Source: Malikia sp.
GTDB lineage: Bacteria; Pseudomonadota; Gammaproteobacteria; Burkholderiales; Burkholderiaceae_C
NCBI RefSeq assembly: GCF_028687635.1
Contig: NZ_JAQTZS010000004.1
Span: 1-64,000, forward strand
Direction: 5' to 3'
Length of the DNA stretch: 64,000 nt
A program made the translations under genes and the position numbers. The stretch's first letter is position 1; each line of letters opens with the position of its first letter. Below the pieces are notes generated by a model. The model made no database searches, was not told where the DNA came from, and worked only from the letters and a program-made list of their open reading frames with translations. Shown piece by piece: positions 49,123 to 58,539 of this stretch.

Positions 49123-51393
49123 GTGAAAGAAAAATCCAATCTACTGACTGAATTCGAGGGCCAGGTCAATGGCCACCGCGATGGCCACGGTTTCGTGGTG
49201 CGTGACGACGGCCAGTCCGACGTCTACCTGCCGCCCAACGAGATGCGCGCCGTGCTGCACCGCGACCGGGTCAAGGTCCAGATCGTGCGGCAGGACCGCC
49301 GGGGCCGGCCCGAGGGGCGGGTGACCGAGATCCTGGCTCGCTCCGAGTCGCCCATCATCGGCCGCCTGCTCCAGGAGAGCGGCGTCTGGCTGGTCGCGCC
49401 CGAGGACAGGCGCTATGGCCAGGACGTGCTGATCCCCAAGGGTGGCATGGGCAAGGCCCAGCCGGGCCAGGTCGTGGTGGTCGAGCTCACCGAGCCGCCC
49501 GCGCTCTATGGCCAGCCGGTCGGCCGCATCAAGGAGGTGCTCGGCGAGATCGACGACCCGGGCATGGAGATCGAGATCGCGGTGCGCAAGTACGGCGTGC
49601 CGCACGAGTTCTCCGACGCCGCGCAGGCGCAGGCGCGCGCGCTGCCCGACAAGGTCAGGCCGGCCGACAAGAAGCACCGCATCGACCTGACCGACGTGCC
49701 GCTGGTGACGATCGACGGCGAGGACGCGCGCGACTTCGACGACGCCGTCTACTGCGAGCCGGCCAAGGTCGGGCGCGGCAAGGGCTGGCGCCTGCTGGTG
49801 GCGATCGCCGATGTCAGCCACTATGTCGAGACCGGCGAGGCGATCGACATCGACGCCTACGAGCGCGCGACCAGCGTCTACTTCCCGCGCCGCGTGATCC
49901 CGATGCTGCCCGAGAAGCTCTCGAACGGCCTGTGTTCGCTCAACCCCGAGGTCGAGCGCCTGTGCATGGTCTGCGACATGCTGATCAACGCCCAGGGCGA
50001 CATCCACGCCTACCAGTTCTACCCGGCGGTGATGTTCAGCCACGGCCGCCTGACCTACACCGAGGTCGCGGCCATCCTGCAGAACACGCGCGGCCATGAG
50101 GCGCAGCAGCGCGAGGCGCTGGTGCCGCACCTGCTCAACCTGCATGATGTCTACCGGGGCCTGCTGGAAGCGCGCAAGCGCCGTGGCGCGGTCGATTTCG
50201 AGACCACCGAGACCCAGATCGTCTGCAACGAGGTCGGCCAGATCGAGAAGATCGTCCCGCGCACGCGCAACGACGCGCACCGCCTGATCGAGGAGGCCAT
50301 GCTGGCGGCCAACGTCTGCTCGGCCGAGTTCATCCAGCACGGCAAGCACCCGGGCCTGTTCCGCGTCCACGAGGGGCCGACTCCGCTCAAGATCGACATC
50401 CTGCGCCAGTACCTCAAGGCGCTGGCCTTGCCCTACAGCGTCAGCGACGAGCCGACCCCGCTCGAGTTCCAGCAGATCGCCTCCGCCACCGGCGACCGGC
50501 CCGACGCGCTGCAGATCCACCAGATGCTGTTGCGCTCGATGTCGCAGGCGATCTACTCGCCCAACAACGAGGGTCACTTCGGCCTGGCCTTCGAGGCCTA
50601 CACCCATTTCACCAGCCCGATCCGGCGCTACCCCGACCTGCTGGTGCACCGCGTCATCAAGTGCGTCCTGGGCGAGCGCAAGTATTCGCTGCCCAATCTG
50701 CCGACGCCGGGCGAGGCCCAGCTCAAGCTGGCCAAGCGGCTGGCCGACCGGGTCAAGCCGCCGACCGAGAAGCCGGCGCGGGCCAAGAAGCCCAACGCCG
50801 AGCTGCTGGCCTGGCAGGCCGCCGGCCTGCACTGCAGCGCCAACGAGCGCCGCGCCGACGAGGCCAGCCGCGATGTCGAGGCCTGGCTCAAGTGCAAGTA
50901 CATGCGCGAGCACCTGGGCGAGGAGTTCAGCGGCAAGGTCAGCGCGGCCACCAGCTTCGGGCTGTTCGTCACGCTCGACAGCATGTATGTCGAGGGCCTG
51001 GTGCACATCACCGAGCTCGGCGGCGAGTACTACCGCTTCGACGAGGCGCGCCAGGAGCTGCGCGGCGAGCGCACCGGCATCCGCTACGCGCTGGGCACGC
51101 CGGTGCGGGTGCAGGTCAGCCGGGTCGACCTCGACGGTCGCCGCATCGACTTCCGCCTGGTGCGCGAGGGCGAGGAGCTGGTGACGCGCGCGCCGCGCGA
51201 CAAGAAGGGTGGCTCCGCTGCGGCCGCAGGCGAGGGCGGGTCTGCCAGGGTGGCGCGCAAGCCCAAGCCCAAGGCAGACGAGGCCGGTCAATCGGGTCCG
51301 TCGGGCATCTGGTCGGGCGGCAAGGCGGCTGGCAAGGCTGCGGGCCGTGCCGGACCCAAGCCGACGGGCAAGTCGCGCAAGGGCAGGCGCTGA
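49123..51393 (+). CDS. rnr: Ribonuclease R
   Basis: 756 aa processive 3'-5' exoribonuclease able to degrade structured RNA. Cold-shock/OB domains at residues 15-170, RNB catalytic domain with TIDGEDARDFDDAVYCE near 200, YFPRRVIPMLPEKLSNGLCS near 245 and HFTSPIRRYPDLLVHR near 490, S1 domain near 605-690, then a basic Lys/Gly tail. Start is GTG with no clear ribosome binding site; a 6-codon ORF (MSAKAE) at 49106 ends on the overlapping GTGA. Confidence 0.94.
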   Translation: MKEKSNLLTEFEGQVNGHRDGHGFVVRDDGQSDVYLPPNEMRAVLHRDRVKVQIVRQDRRGRPEGRVTEILARSESPIIGRLLQESGVWLVAPEDRRYGQDVLIPKGGMGKAQPGQVVVVELTEPPALYGQPVGRIKEVLGEIDDPGMEIEIAVRKYGVPHEFSDAAQAQARALPDKVRPADKKHRIDLTDVPLVTIDGEDARDFDDAVYCEPAKVGRGKGWRLLVAIADVSHYVETGEAIDIDAYERATSVYFPRRVIPMLPEKLSNGLCSLNPEVERLCMVCDMLINAQGDIHAYQFYPAVMFSHGRLTYTEVAAILQNTRGHEAQQREALVPHLLNLHDVYRGLLEARKRRGAVDFETTETQIVCNEVGQIEKIVPRTRNDAHRLIEEAMLAANVCSAEFIQHGKHPGLFRVHEGPTPLKIDILRQYLKALALPYSVSDEPTPLEFQQIASATGDRPDALQIHQMLLRSMSQAIYSPNNEGHFGLAFEAYTHFTSPIRRYPDLLVHRVIKCVLGERKYSLPNLPTPGEAQLKLAKRLADRVKPPTEKPARAKKPNAELLAWQAAGLHCSANERRADEASRDVEAWLKCKYMREHLGEEFSGKVSAATSFGLFVTLDSMYVEGLVHITELGGEYYRFDEARQELRGERTGIRYALGTPVRVQVSRVDLDGRRIDFRLVREGEELVTRAPRDKKGGSAAAAGEGGSARVARKPKPKADEAGQSGPSGIWSGGKAAGKAAGRAGPKPTGKSRKGRR

Positions 51394-51394
51394 G

Positions 51395-51943
51395 ATGCAG
51401 ATCCTCTGGTTCCTGCTCGACAACCTGTTCTTCGTACTGGTCGCGGCGGCGCTGCTGCGCGCCTGGATGAACCAGTCCCGCTTGCGCATGACCCAGCAGC
51501 CCGGGCTGTTCGTGATGGCGGTCAGTGACTGGATCGTCCGGCCCTTGCGCCGCTCCTTGCCCAGGCGCTGGCAGCAGGCCCGGCTGGACTGGGCCAGCCT
51601 GGTAGCCGCCGGACTGCTGGCCTTGGCCTATGCCCTGCTGGTGCATGGGCTGAGCCTGCTGGCCTTGCCCCGGTTCGACCTGCTGGGCTGGCTCTGGAGC
51701 GTGCCGGTCCAGGCGCTGCTGTTCCTGCTGCGCACCGCGCTGCAGGGGCTGATGGGGATGACGCTGGTCTATGCGCTGCTGAGCTGGATCCAGCCCTTTT
51801 CGCCCGTCAGCGCGGTGCTGGCCGCGCTGCTCGAACCGCTGCTGCAGCCCTTGCGGCAACGGCTGCCCCGGATCGGCGGCGTCGATCTGTCGGCGCTGGT
51901 GCTGATGCTGCTGCTCCAGATCCTGCTGCTGGCGCTGGCCTGA
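51395..51943 (+). CDS. YggT-family membrane protein
   Basis: 182 aa, 1 bp after the rnr stop. Two YggT repeats, each with a hydrophobic helix pair and an arginine-rich amphipathic segment (IVRPLRRSLPRR, PLLQPLRQRLP). YggT proteins are inner membrane proteins of poorly known function, linked in some bacteria to osmotic response and membrane biogenesis. Confidence 0.85.
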   Translation: MQILWFLLDNLFFVLVAAALLRAWMNQSRLRMTQQPGLFVMAVSDWIVRPLRRSLPRRWQQARLDWASLVAAGLLALAYALLVHGLSLLALPRFDLLGWLWSVPVQALLFLLRTALQGLMGMTLVYALLSWIQPFSPVSAVLAALLEPLLQPLRQRLPRIGGVDLSALVLMLLLQILLLALA

Positions 51944-51955
51944 CGGCCGGCAGGT

Positions 51956-53530
51956 TCAGTCCTGCCAGGCGGTGATGCCGGCGAGCAGGTCGCCGGCGCG
52001 CAGGCTGCGTCCGGCCGGCCAGCGGTCGGCCAAGACGCCGTGCTGGTAGACGGCGCGGCGCGCCGCCTCCAGGGCCAGCGCCTGTCCCAGCTGCGAATCA
52101 TGGCTGGGCTGGCCTGCGCTGGCCTGTGCCCAGTACGCGCCCACCATGCCGGCCAGCACGTCGCCGGTGCCGGCCGTCGCCAGCAGCGCGTTGCCGGTCG
52201 GGTTGATGAGCGGTGTCTGGCCTGGCGCGCTGATCACGCTGCCCGAACCCTTGAGCACCACCACGCCTCGCAGTTCCTCCGACAGCCGGCGCGCGGCGCC
52301 GAGCCGGTTGGCCTGGACTTGCGCGCTGTCGCAGCCCAGCAGCCTGGCCGCTTCCAGTGGATGCGGCGTCAGGATGCTGTGCTGGCCGCGTGAGTACCGG
52401 CTGGCCAGTTGCGCGCGCCAGTCCGGTGAGCCGGCGATCGCGTTGAGCGCGTCGGCATCGAGCACCAGGCGCGGCGACTGTTCGAGCAGGGCCGGCAGCA
52501 CCGCGCGCACCGATTGGCCGCCGCCGCAGCCGCAGACGGTGGTGGCCTGGCGCGCCAGTTCGTCCTCGGCGGCAGCCTGTGCCGGGCGGAACATCAGCTC
52601 GGGCCAGAGCGGGTCGAGCGCGGGCGTGGCGGGTCCGGCGCCGAGCAGGCCCAGGTAGACCCGGCCCGCGCCGGCCTGCAGCCCGGCGCGCGCCGCCAGC
52701 AAGGCGGCGCCCGTCATGCCGATGCCGTCGACCGAGACATCCTGGCCGCCCAGCACCAGCAAGTCGCCGTGGCTGCCCTTGTGGGCGCCATGACGCTGCT
52801 GTCGTTGCTGGCGCAATGACGAGCTGACGCGGTGCGAGTCGGCCAGCCAGGCATCGGCAGGCATCCCGGCCGGATCGATGCCGAGCCGGTCCAGCCAGAC
52901 CTGGCCGGCCGCATCGCGGCCGTCGGCGGTGAACAGCCCGGGCTTGAGCGTGAGCAGCGACAGCGTGTGGCGCGGCCCGGCCGGCATCCGCTCGAAGGGG
53001 TTGCGCCAGGCGCCGCTGTCGGGGTCCAGCCCGCTGGGCAGGTCGACGCACAGCACGGTGGAGCGGGTCCGCTGCAGCGTCAGCATCCAGTCGGCCATCG
53101 GTCCGGCTGCCAGGCCACGGCTGCCCAGGCCCAGCAAGGCATCGATGCCGAGGTCGAAGTCGTCCGGTGCCCGGTCGGAAAAACGCACGCCGGCGGCGCG
53201 CGCCTGTTGCAGGGCATGGCGGGCATCGTCCGGCAGCCGGCTTTCGTCGCCATGCCAGCTGACCGTCACGCGAGTCTGCGGCAGCAGCCCGTGCAGCAGG
53301 GCCGCCGCCAGCAGCCCGTCGCCGCCGTTGTTGCCCGGGCCACAGGCGACCCAGACCTGGCGCGCGTGCGGCGTCAGCGCGCGCGCCAGTGCCGCCACGG
53401 CGGCGGCGGCGCGACGCATCAGGGTGTGCGGGGGCAGGGCGGCGAGCGCGGCCTGCTCCAGCGCGCGGCTGGCGGCGCTGCCTTGCAGCGCCAGATCGGG
53501 CAGTCGGGAGCAGGGGGCTATGCGCTGCAT
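51956..53530 (-). CDS. nnr: Bifunctional NAD(P)H-hydrate epimerase/dehydratase
   Basis: 524 aa. The N-terminal epimerase half has WVACGPGNNGGDGLLAAALL; the C-terminal dehydratase half has LVLGGQDVSVDGIGMTGAAL, STILTPHPLEAARLL-like region and NPTGNALLATAGTGDVLAGM. It repairs damaged NAD(P)HX. I use the ATG at 53530 (MQRIAPCSRLPDLA); the track start at 53596 would run into the rpsB promoter. Convergent with yggT. Confidence 0.9.
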   Translation of the reverse strand: MQRIAPCSRLPDLALQGSAASRALEQAALAALPPHTLMRRAAAAVAALARALTPHARQVWVACGPGNNGGDGLLAAALLHGLLPQTRVTVSWHGDESRLPDDARHALQQARAAGVRFSDRAPDDFDLGIDALLGLGSRGLAAGPMADWMLTLQRTRSTVLCVDLPSGLDPDSGAWRNPFERMPAGPRHTLSLLTLKPGLFTADGRDAAGQVWLDRLGIDPAGMPADAWLADSHRVSSSLRQQRQQRHGAHKGSHGDLLVLGGQDVSVDGIGMTGAALLAARAGLQAGAGRVYLGLLGAGPATPALDPLWPELMFRPAQAAAEDELARQATTVCGCGGGQSVRAVLPALLEQSPRLVLDADALNAIAGSPDWRAQLASRYSRGQHSILTPHPLEAARLLGCDSAQVQANRLGAARRLSEELRGVVVLKGSGSVISAPGQTPLINPTGNALLATAGTGDVLAGMVGAYWAQASAGQPSHDSQLGQALALEAARRAVYQHGVLADRWPAGRSLRAGDLLAGITAWQD

Positions 53531-53550
53531 GGCGGGGATGGTGTCAGAGG

Positions 53551-53559
53551 TGTTACAAT
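53551..53559 (+). promoter_or_regulatory. Extended -10 promoter of rpsB
   Basis: TGTTACAAT, with the TG at the extended -10 position. About 137 nt lie between it and the rpsB start, leaving a long leader. Confidence 0.55.
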
Positions 53560-53617
53560 CGTCGGGCTTTGAAAATTGTGGCGATTCTCGCCGCAACGAA
53601 CTAAGCCTAACCGCAAA

Positions 53618-53665
53618 CAGGCCCGACCAGGTGTTGCCGGCGACATGCCGGCAATAATGGGCCTG
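53618..53665 (+). promoter_or_regulatory. Structured rpsB leader
   Basis: Nested hairpin: outer CAGGCCC / GGGCCTG, inner TTGCCGGC-GACAT-GCCGGCAA. It ends 30 nt before the rpsB ATG. S2 is known to repress its own operon through the leader in gammaproteobacteria; whether this structure does the same is inference. Confidence 0.6.
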
Positions 53666-53695
53666 ATTTAAGCCCCAACCTCAGGAAATTTAACC

Positions 53696-54448
53696 ATGTC
53701 TATCTCCATGCGCGAAATGCTGGAAGCCGGTGTCCACTTCGGTCACCAAACCCGCTTCTGGAACCCCAAGATGGCGCCGTTCATCTTCGGTCACCGCAAC
53801 AAGATCCACATCATCAACCTGGAAAAGACCCTCCCGCTGTTCGAGGAGGCCGCCAAGTTCGTGCGCCAGCTGACCGCCAACGGCGGCACCGTGCTGATGG
53901 TCGGCACCAAGCGCACCTCGCGCGACATCGTGTCCCTGGAAGCTGACCGCGCCGGCGTGCCCTACGTCGAGCAGCGCTGGCTCGGCGGCATGCTGACCAA
54001 CTTCAAGACCGTCAAGACCTCGATCAAGCGCCTGAAGGACATGCAAGCCCAGAAGGAAGCCGGTCTGGAAACCATGTCCAAGAAGGAACAGCTGACCTTC
54101 ACCCGCGAGATCGAGAAGCTCGAGAAGGACATCGGCGGCATCCAGGACATGCCCGCTCTGCCGGACGCGATCTTCGTCGTCGACGTCGGCTACCACAAGA
54201 TCGCCGTCTCCGAAGCCAAGAAGCTGGGCATCCCGCTGATCGGCATCGTCGACACCAACCACTCGCCCGAAGGCATCGACTACGTGATCCCGGGTAACGA
54301 CGACTCCGCCAAGGCTGTCGCCCTGTACGCTCGCGGCATCGCTGACGCGATCCTGGAAGGCCGTGCCAACGCCGGCGCCGACCTGGTCAAGACCGTGCAA
54401 GCCGCTGCCGCTGGCGACGAGTTCGTCGAAGTGCAAGACGCCGCCTGA
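53696..54448 (+). CDS. rpsB: 30S ribosomal protein S2
   Basis: 250 aa with family signatures [20 protein letters not shown] at the start and [40 protein letters not shown] later. It binds the 30S head/body junction with S1. A terminator follows, so tsf downstream is expressed at a lower level or by read-through. Confidence 0.98.
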   Translation: MSISMREMLEAGVHFGHQTRFWNPKMAPFIFGHRNKIHIINLEKTLPLFEEAAKFVRQLTANGGTVLMVGTKRTSRDIVSLEADRAGVPYVEQRWLGGMLTNFKTVKTSIKRLKDMQAQKEAGLETMSKKEQLTFTREIEKLEKDIGGIQDMPALPDAIFVVDVGYHKIAVSEAKKLGIPLIGIVDTNHSPEGIDYVIPGNDDSAKAVALYARGIADAILEGRANAGADLVKTVQAAAAGDEFVEVQDAA

Positions 54449-54466
54449 TACCGGGCACCCAAGTCG

Positions 54467-54493
54467 AAAAAGGGGCTCGAGAGCCCCTTTTTT
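54467..54493 (+). terminator. Terminator between rpsB and tsf
   Basis: AAAAAGGGGCTC / GAGCCCCTTTTTT. An intercistronic terminator here gives more S2 than EF-Ts. Confidence 0.85.
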
Positions 54494-54558
54494 GCAAGCA
54501 AATTTTCATCTGACAGTGCAACACTGGGTTCCATCACGGACCCGAACGGAGAAACAAG

Positions 54559-55458
54559 ATGGCTGCAATCACCGCTAGCATGGTCGCCGAACTGCGCGCC
54601 AAGACCGACGCCCCGATGATGGAGTGCAAGAAGGCACTGACCGAGGCCGAAGGCAACATGGACAAGGCCGAGGAGATCCTGCGTGTCAAGCTCGGCAACA
54701 AGGCCGGCAAGGCCGCCAGCCGCGTGACCGCCGAAGGCGTGATCTCCAGCTTCATCGACGGCACCACCGGCGCCCTGGTCGAGATCAACTGCGAAACCGA
54801 CTTCGTCTCCAAGAACGACCTGTTCCTGGCCTTCTGCAACCAGGTCGCCGAGCTGGTCGTCAAGCACAACCCGGCTGACGTCGCCGCCATCGGTGAACTG
54901 CCGCTGACCCTGGAAAGCTTCGGCCCGACCGTGGAAGAAGTCCGCAAGGGCCTGATCGGCAAGATCGGCGAGAACATGGCGATCCGTCGCTTCAAGCGCT
55001 ACGCCGACGGTGGCCAGCTGGCCGCCTACCTGCACGGCGTGCGCATCGGCGTGATGGTCGAGTTCGACGGCGAGCTGACCGCTGCCAAGGACACCGCGAT
55101 GCACATCGCCGCCATGAAGCCGGTCTCGCTGTCGAGCGCCGACGTGCCGGCCGAGCTGGTCGCCAAGGAGCGCTCGGTCGCCGAAGCCAAGGCTGCCGAA
55201 TCCGGCAAGCCGGCCGAGATCGCCGCCAAGATGATCGAAGGTTCGATCCAGAAGTACCTGAAGGAAGTCTCGCTGCTGGACCAGGTCTTCGTCAAGGCCG
55301 CCGACGGCAAGCAGACCGTGGCCGCCTACCTCAAGTCCGCCAACACCACCGTCAAGGGCTTCACGATGTTCGTCGTCGGTGAAGGCATCGAGAAGAAGGT
55401 CGACGACTTCGCCGCTGAAGTCGCCGCCCAGGTCGCAGCCGCCACCCAGGGCGCCTGA
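54559..55458 (+). CDS. tsf: Elongation factor Ts
   Basis: 299 aa nucleotide exchange factor for EF-Tu. N-terminal UBA-like [20 protein letters not shown] with [16 protein letters not shown], and core motif [20 protein letters not shown] lies upstream of the ATG. Confidence 0.98.
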   Translation: MAAITASMVAELRAKTDAPMMECKKALTEAEGNMDKAEEILRVKLGNKAGKAASRVTAEGVISSFIDGTTGALVEINCETDFVSKNDLFLAFCNQVAELVVKHNPADVAAIGELPLTLESFGPTVEEVRKGLIGKIGENMAIRRFKRYADGGQLAAYLHGVRIGVMVEFDGELTAAKDTAMHIAAMKPVSLSSADVPAELVAKERSVAEAKAAESGKPAEIAAKMIEGSIQKYLKEVSLLDQVFVKAADGKQTVAAYLKSANTTVKGFTMFVVGEGIEKKVDDFAAEVAAQVAAATQGA

Positions 55459-55527
55459 TACCGATCTGACCCGGCTGGGCGGGCGCTGTCGGCAGGATGC
55501 CGGCACGCCCCCGACCGGAAAAATGCA

Positions 55528-55553
55528 CGGCCGACCCTTCGCGGGGTCGGCCG
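55528..55553 (+). terminator. Strong hairpin after tsf
   Basis: CGGCCGACCC-TTCGCG-GGGTCGGCCG, followed by TTG rather than a T-run; likely a weak terminator or RNA 3' end stabiliser. The tsf-pyrH gap otherwise holds only start signals. Confidence 0.55.
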
Positions 55554-55598
55554 TTGTCGCACTCAAGCCCTAAAATCCACCGGATATCAACTAGACCC

Positions 55599-56315
55599 AT
55601 GCTTATGCCCGCCTACAAGCGCATCCTCCTGAAACTCTCCGGCGAAGCCCTGATGGGCGATGACGCCTTTGGCATCAACCGCGCGACCATCGTGCGCATT
55701 GTCGACGAGGTCGCGGAGGTCACCCGGCTCGGCGTGGAGGTGGCGGTGGTCATCGGCGGCGGCAACATCTTCCGTGGCGTCGCGGGCGGTTCGGTCGGAA
55801 TGGACCGCGCCACGGCCGACTACATGGGCATGCTGGCCACCGTCATGAACTCGCTCGCCCTGGGCGACGCGTTCGAGAAGGCCGGCGTCAAGGCGCGCGT
55901 GATGTCCGCGATCGCGATCGACCAGGTGGTCGAGCCCTATGTCCGCCCGAAGGCGCTGCAATACCTCGAAGAAGGCAAGGTGGTCGTGTTCGCCGCCGGC
56001 ACCGGCAACCCCTTCTTCACCACCGATACCGCGGCCGCGCTGCGCGGCGCCGAGATCGGCGCCGAGATCGTGCTCAAGGCGACCAAGGTCGACGGCATCT
56101 ATACCGCCGACCCGAAGAAGGACCCGACCGCGACGCTCTACCACCAGGTCAGCTTCGACGAGGCGATCAACCGCCAGCTCGAAGTGCTGGATGCGACGGC
56201 CTTTGCGCTCTGCCGCGACCAGAAGCTGCCGATCAAGGTCTTCAGCATCTTCAAGCCGGGCGCGCTGCGCCGCGTCGTGCTCGGCGAGGACGAGGGCACC
56301 CTGGTCCACGTCTGA
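55599..56315 (+). CDS. pyrH: UMP kinase
   Basis: 238 aa amino-acid-kinase-fold enzyme converting UMP to UDP. Motifs: [65 protein letters not shown]. Starts at 55599 (MLMPAYKR) or 55605 (MPAYKR); no strong SD decides. Confidence 0.97.
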   Translation: MLMPAYKRILLKLSGEALMGDDAFGINRATIVRIVDEVAEVTRLGVEVAVVIGGGNIFRGVAGGSVGMDRATADYMGMLATVMNSLALGDAFEKAGVKARVMSAIAIDQVVEPYVRPKALQYLEEGKVVVFAAGTGNPFFTTDTAAALRGAEIGAEIVLKATKVDGIYTADPKKDPTATLYHQVSFDEAINRQLEVLDATAFALCRDQKLPIKVFSIFKPGALRRVVLGEDEGTLVHV

Positions 56316-56344
56316 TCAATCCCCATTTACCAGAGGTCAAAAGA

Positions 56345-56905
56345 ATGGAATTGTCTGCCATCAAGAAGAACGCCGAGCAGAAGATGAACGCTTCGCTCGA
56401 AGCCCTCAAGAACAACCTGGCCCGGGTCCGCACCGGCCGCGCCAACCCGCAACTGCTCGACACCGTGCAGGTCGAATACTGGGGCTCGATGGTGCCGATG
56501 TCGCAGGTCGCCAACCTGACCCTGCTCGACGCGCGCACCATCGGCGTGGCGCCCTGGGAAAAAGGCATGGGCGCCAAGATCGAGAAGGCGATCCGCGAGT
56601 CCGACCTGGGCCTGAACCCGTCCTCGCAGGGCGACCTGATCCGGGTGCCGATTCCGGCCATGACCGAGGAGCGCCGCAAGGAAATGACCAAGCATGTGCG
56701 TGGCGAGGGCGAGCATGCCAAGGTGGCCGTGCGCAACCTGCGCCGTGACGCGAACGAGGCGGTCAAGAAGCTGGTCAAGGACAAGCTGGCCTCCGAGGAC
56801 GACGAGCGCCGCAGCACCGACGAGATCCAGAAGCTGACCGATCGCATGATCGCCGAGGTGGACAAGATCGTGGCCTCCAAGGAACAGGACCTGATGGCCT
56901 TCTGA
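56345..56905 (+). CDS. frr: Ribosome recycling factor
   Basis: 186 aa, the usual length. [59 protein letters not shown]. It splits post-termination ribosomes with EF-G. 29 bp after pyrH with GAGGTCAAAAGA upstream. Confidence 0.98.
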   Translation: MELSAIKKNAEQKMNASLEALKNNLARVRTGRANPQLLDTVQVEYWGSMVPMSQVANLTLLDARTIGVAPWEKGMGAKIEKAIRESDLGLNPSSQGDLIRVPIPAMTEERRKEMTKHVRGEGEHAKVAVRNLRRDANEAVKKLVKDKLASEDDERRSTDEIQKLTDRMIAEVDKIVASKEQDLMAF

Positions 56906-56941
56906 GGCTGCTCCAGGCCCAACCGACCCAGATCCTGCTGC

Positions 56942-57682
56942 ATGTTCAAGCCCAAAGCCGTCAAGTCTCCCGCCGCCATGCCCCGGCATGTCGCCATCGT
57001 CATGGACGGCAACGGCCGTTGGGCCAAGAAGCGCTTCCTGCCCAGGCTGGCGGGGCATCGTCAGGGCTACGAGTCGCTGCGGCGCATGGTCGACCTGTGC
57101 CTGCAGCGCGGCATCCAGGTGCTGACGGTGTTTGCCTTCTCGTCCGAGAACTGGAAGCGCCCGGCCGAGGAAGTCTCGGGTCTGATGGACTTGTTGGTCA
57201 GGGGCCTGATGCGCGAGGTGCCCAAGCTGGGCGCGCAGGGTGTGCGCATGGAGTTCCCGGGCGAACGCCAGGGCTTGTCTGATCTGGTCCGTTCCAGCCT
57301 CGAACAGGCCCGTGCTCAGACCGCGCAGAACGACAGGCTGGTGCTCAACATCTGCTTCAACTATGGCGGGCGCTGGGACCTGGTGCAGGCCGCGCAGCAG
57401 CTGGCCTTGCGCGGTGAAGCCATCACCGAGGCCTCGCTGTCGGCAGCGCTGTCGACGGCCCATGTGCCGGACCCCGACCTCGTGATCCGCACTGGCGGCG
57501 AGCAGCGCATCAGCAATTTCCTGCTCTGGCAGTCGGCTTATTCCGAATTCTATTTCTCGGACAAGCTCTGGCCCGACTTCGACGCGGCCGAGTTGGATCG
57601 CGCGCTGGATTGCTATGCCGGTCGGGAGCGTCGCTTCGGCCTGATTTCCGAGCAGCTCGCTGCTTCATCCGGCGCCGCCTGA
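56942..57682 (+). CDS. uppS: Isoprenyl (undecaprenyl diphosphate) synthase
   Basis: 246 aa cis-prenyltransferase that makes the C55 lipid carrier for peptidoglycan and O-antigen. Motifs: HVAIVMDGNGRWAKKR (catalytic Asp), VLTVFAFSSENWKRP, and RTGGEQRISNFLLWQSAYSE. Confidence 0.97.
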   Translation: MFKPKAVKSPAAMPRHVAIVMDGNGRWAKKRFLPRLAGHRQGYESLRRMVDLCLQRGIQVLTVFAFSSENWKRPAEEVSGLMDLLVRGLMREVPKLGAQGVRMEFPGERQGLSDLVRSSLEQARAQTAQNDRLVLNICFNYGGRWDLVQAAQQLALRGEAITEASLSAALSTAHVPDPDLVIRTGGEQRISNFLLWQSAYSEFYFSDKLWPDFDAAELDRALDCYAGRERRFGLISEQLAASSGAA

Positions 57683-57686
57683 TCCC

Positions 57687-58520
57687 ATGCTCAAGCAAAG
57701 AATCCTCACGGCCCTGTTGCTGCTCGCGGTCCTGCTGCCGGCCCTGTTTCATTCCGATCCCCAGCCTTTTTGCCTGCTCACGCTGCTGCTGATCGTCGCC
57801 GGCGGCTGGGAATGGGCTCGGCTCAACGGGCTGGCTTTCGCTGCCGCGCTGGCCTGCGGGCTCGGTCTCGGTGCCTTGCTGGGCCTGGCCTGGTGGCAGA
57901 TCGGCCTGGCGCGTGAGTTGCCACTGCTGTGGCAGATCACCGGCATTTTCTGGCTGGTCACCGCGCCGCTGCTGCTGCGCGCCGGTGTCGCCGGCTGGCC
58001 CCGCGTGCCGCAGACACTGCGCTTGTGGCTGGGACTGGCCCTGATCGGGCTGGCCTGGTGGGCCATGGCGCAGGCCCGCGCCCAGGGCGTCGCGCTGCTG
58101 CTCTCGATCATGGCGCTGGTCTGGACCGCCGACATCGCCGCCTATTTCGGCGGCAAGGCTTTTGGCCGGCGCAAGCTCGCGCCGACCATCAGCCCCGGCA
58201 AGAGCTGGGCCGGCGTCTACAGCGGCGCGGCCGGCGTGCTGCTGCTGGCCATCTGCTGGACCTGGGCCGAGCAGCGCTACGGCACGCCGGGTGCCAGCCT
58301 CTATGGCCGGCTCTGGGCCATGGGGCCGTTGCCCGCCTTGCTGGCGCTGTTGCTGCTGACCGCGATGAGCGTCTGCGGCGACCTGATCGAGTCGCTGGTC
58401 AAGCGCAGCGCGGGCGTCAAGGACTCCAGCCAGCTGTTGCCGGGCCACGGTGGCGTGCTCGACCGGGTCGACGCCTTGCTGCCGGTGTTGCCGCTGGGCA
58501 TGATGCTCGCGACCCTCTGA
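57687..58520 (+). CDS. cdsA: Phosphatidate cytidylyltransferase
   Basis: 277 aa, about eight membrane helices. It makes CDP-diacylglycerol, the substrate of PgsA at 7158. Signature LIESLVKRSAGVKDSSQLLP with GHGGVLDRVD is complete. 4 bp after uppS. Confidence 0.95.
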   Translation: MLKQRILTALLLLAVLLPALFHSDPQPFCLLTLLLIVAGGWEWARLNGLAFAAALACGLGLGALLGLAWWQIGLARELPLLWQITGIFWLVTAPLLLRAGVAGWPRVPQTLRLWLGLALIGLAWWAMAQARAQGVALLLSIMALVWTADIAAYFGGKAFGRRKLAPTISPGKSWAGVYSGAAGVLLLAICWTWAEQRYGTPGASLYGRLWAMGPLPALLALLLLTAMSVCGDLIESLVKRSAGVKDSSQLLPGHGGVLDRVDALLPVLPLGMMLATL

Positions 58521-58539
58521 ATTCACCTGAACCTCGCCC

